From positions 3,720,001 to 3,784,000 of the forward strand of contig OY781040.1 of NCBI GenBank assembly GCA_963676095.1: a stretch of 64,000 bases of DNA, written 5' to 3'. Source of the DNA: G963676095 sp963676095 (lineage in GTDB: Bacteria; Bacteroidota; Bacteroidia; Bacteroidales; Prolixibacteraceae). Below the pieces are notes generated by a model, which was given only the letters and a program-made list of their open reading frames with translations, was not told the DNA's origin and did no database searches. Each line of letters starts with the position of its first letter. Within the stretch, counting starts at the first letter, position 1. Position numbers and translations under genes: made by a program. Shown here in pieces: positions 63,749 through 64,000 of the stretch.

Positions 63749-63792
63749 GTATAGACAGAGTATAGGTAGAGCGAAGGTGGAGTATAGCTAAT
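63749..63792. repeat. Four 11-base tandem repeats
   Basis: The units are GTATAGACAGA, GTATAGGTAGA, GCGAAGGTGGA and GTATAGCTAAT; the third is diverged. The unit length equals one helical turn. Confidence 0.7.
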
Positions 63793-63816
63793 ATGGTCAC
63801 TGTAAAACATAATTTT

Positions 63817-63920
63817 TAAAAAGTGTCCGGGAAACCGGTAAAATGATGTGATAAGTTTATTTATTAAGAGTAGCTTCGATGCGTTAATGGCATCAGGATT
63901 GACTTTCCGGACACTTTTTA
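63817..63920. repeat. Inverted-repeat-bounded segment (possible MITE or IS remnant)
   Basis: TAAAAAGTGTCCGGGAAA at the left end and TTTCCGGACACTTTTTA at the right end are inverted copies differing by one G. They enclose about 70 bases with no open frame, containing a small hairpin (GATGC/GCATC). Target-site duplications are not evident. A long terminator hairpin for the TonB gene is an alternative reading. Confidence 0.5.
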
Positions 63921-63935
63921 GATAGGTAGGGAATT

Positions 63936-64000
63936 TTAGAATTCGAGGGCCATAGCGTAGTCCACAGGAACTGCTTTTCCTTTTTGTTTACCAGGGGACC
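63936..64000 (-). CDS. TonB-family protein, C-terminal end only
   Basis: Twenty codons and a stop (63936-63938) are visible; the rest is beyond the right edge. They read SPGKQKGKAVPVDYA followed by MALEF, which matches the end of the TonB C-terminal domain (PGKQ.GK.V.V.....F). TonB proteins transfer energy from the inner membrane to TonB-dependent receptors. Only the tail can be judged, so the call rests on that short motif. Confidence 0.6.
   Translation of the reverse strand, partial: SPGKQKGKAVPVDYAMALEF

Larger units (their letters stand above)
63583..63935. other. Repeat-rich intergenic region
   Basis: No gene is seen. The region holds a palindrome before the GH51 gene, four 11-base tandem units, and a 102-base segment bounded by inverted repeats. 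These are listed separately. Confidence 0.7.

Overview
The window looks like a chromosomal segment of a member of the Bacteroidota, most likely an environmental or anaerobic Bacteroidales/Marinilabiliales-type organism. The evidence is three TonB-dependent receptors (two of them SusC/SusD pairs), a Bacteroidota-type ECF sigma/FecR pair, a one-piece hybrid two-component regulator, lipoprotein TamL, DUF3467 directly behind rpoC, a Na+-pumping oxaloacetate decarboxylase, and promoters of the TTTG-N19/21-TAnnTTTG type. No phage, CRISPR array, complete insertion sequence or rRNA gene is visible.

Left region (1-9.8 kb, minus strand): an ECF sigma factor and FecR anti-sigma factor, a SusC receptor with an N-terminal STN signalling domain, SusD, and a secreted endonuclease/exonuclease/phosphatase-family enzyme. 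Beyond three phased palindromes follow an outer-membrane-type protein and the start of a YncE-type/phosphatase protein. Together these suggest uptake of a phosphoester-containing nutrient (inference). Next (9.9-19 kb) come housekeeping and mixed genes: a CarboxypepD-like secreted protein, a TrmH-type methyltransferase, TamL, two different class II fructose-bisphosphate aldolases head to head, an NSS-family transporter and a helix-hairpin-helix membrane protein.

Centre (19-34 kb, plus strand): rpsU-xerC-hpf, then tRNA-Thr(TGT)-Tyr-Gly-Thr(GGT)-tuf-secE-nusG-rplKAJL-rpoBC-DUF3467, the same gene order as the E. coli thrU-tyrU-glyT-thrT-tufB to rpoBC region. Between tuf and secE lies a tRNA-like remnant with acceptor stem, D arm and T arm but no anticodon arm. 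An attenuator-like palindrome separates rplL from rpoB. A Gfo/Idh/MocA oxidoreductase and the oadG-oadA-oadB decarboxylase operon follow.

Right region (40-64 kb): an orphan TonB receptor, then an arabinan utilisation locus: hybrid two-component regulator, a 42-residue SusC-like signal-peptide relic, a surface glycan-binding lipoprotein with a duplicated domain, SusC, SusD, two GH43 arabinanase-type enzymes and a GH51 arabinofuranosidase, ending at a terminator. Arginine codon use suggests that the binding protein-SusC-SusD block was acquired from another lineage. Behind it are a decayed GH27 alpha-galactosidase, an XRE-cupin regulator with an acyl-CoA ligase, a small two-cluster ferredoxin, a second GH51 on the minus strand, and the C-terminus of a TonB protein at the right edge. 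The proposed logic is: surface binding and endo-cleavage of arabinan, import by SusCD, periplasmic trimming by GH43 and GH51, and sensing of oligosaccharides by the hybrid regulator.
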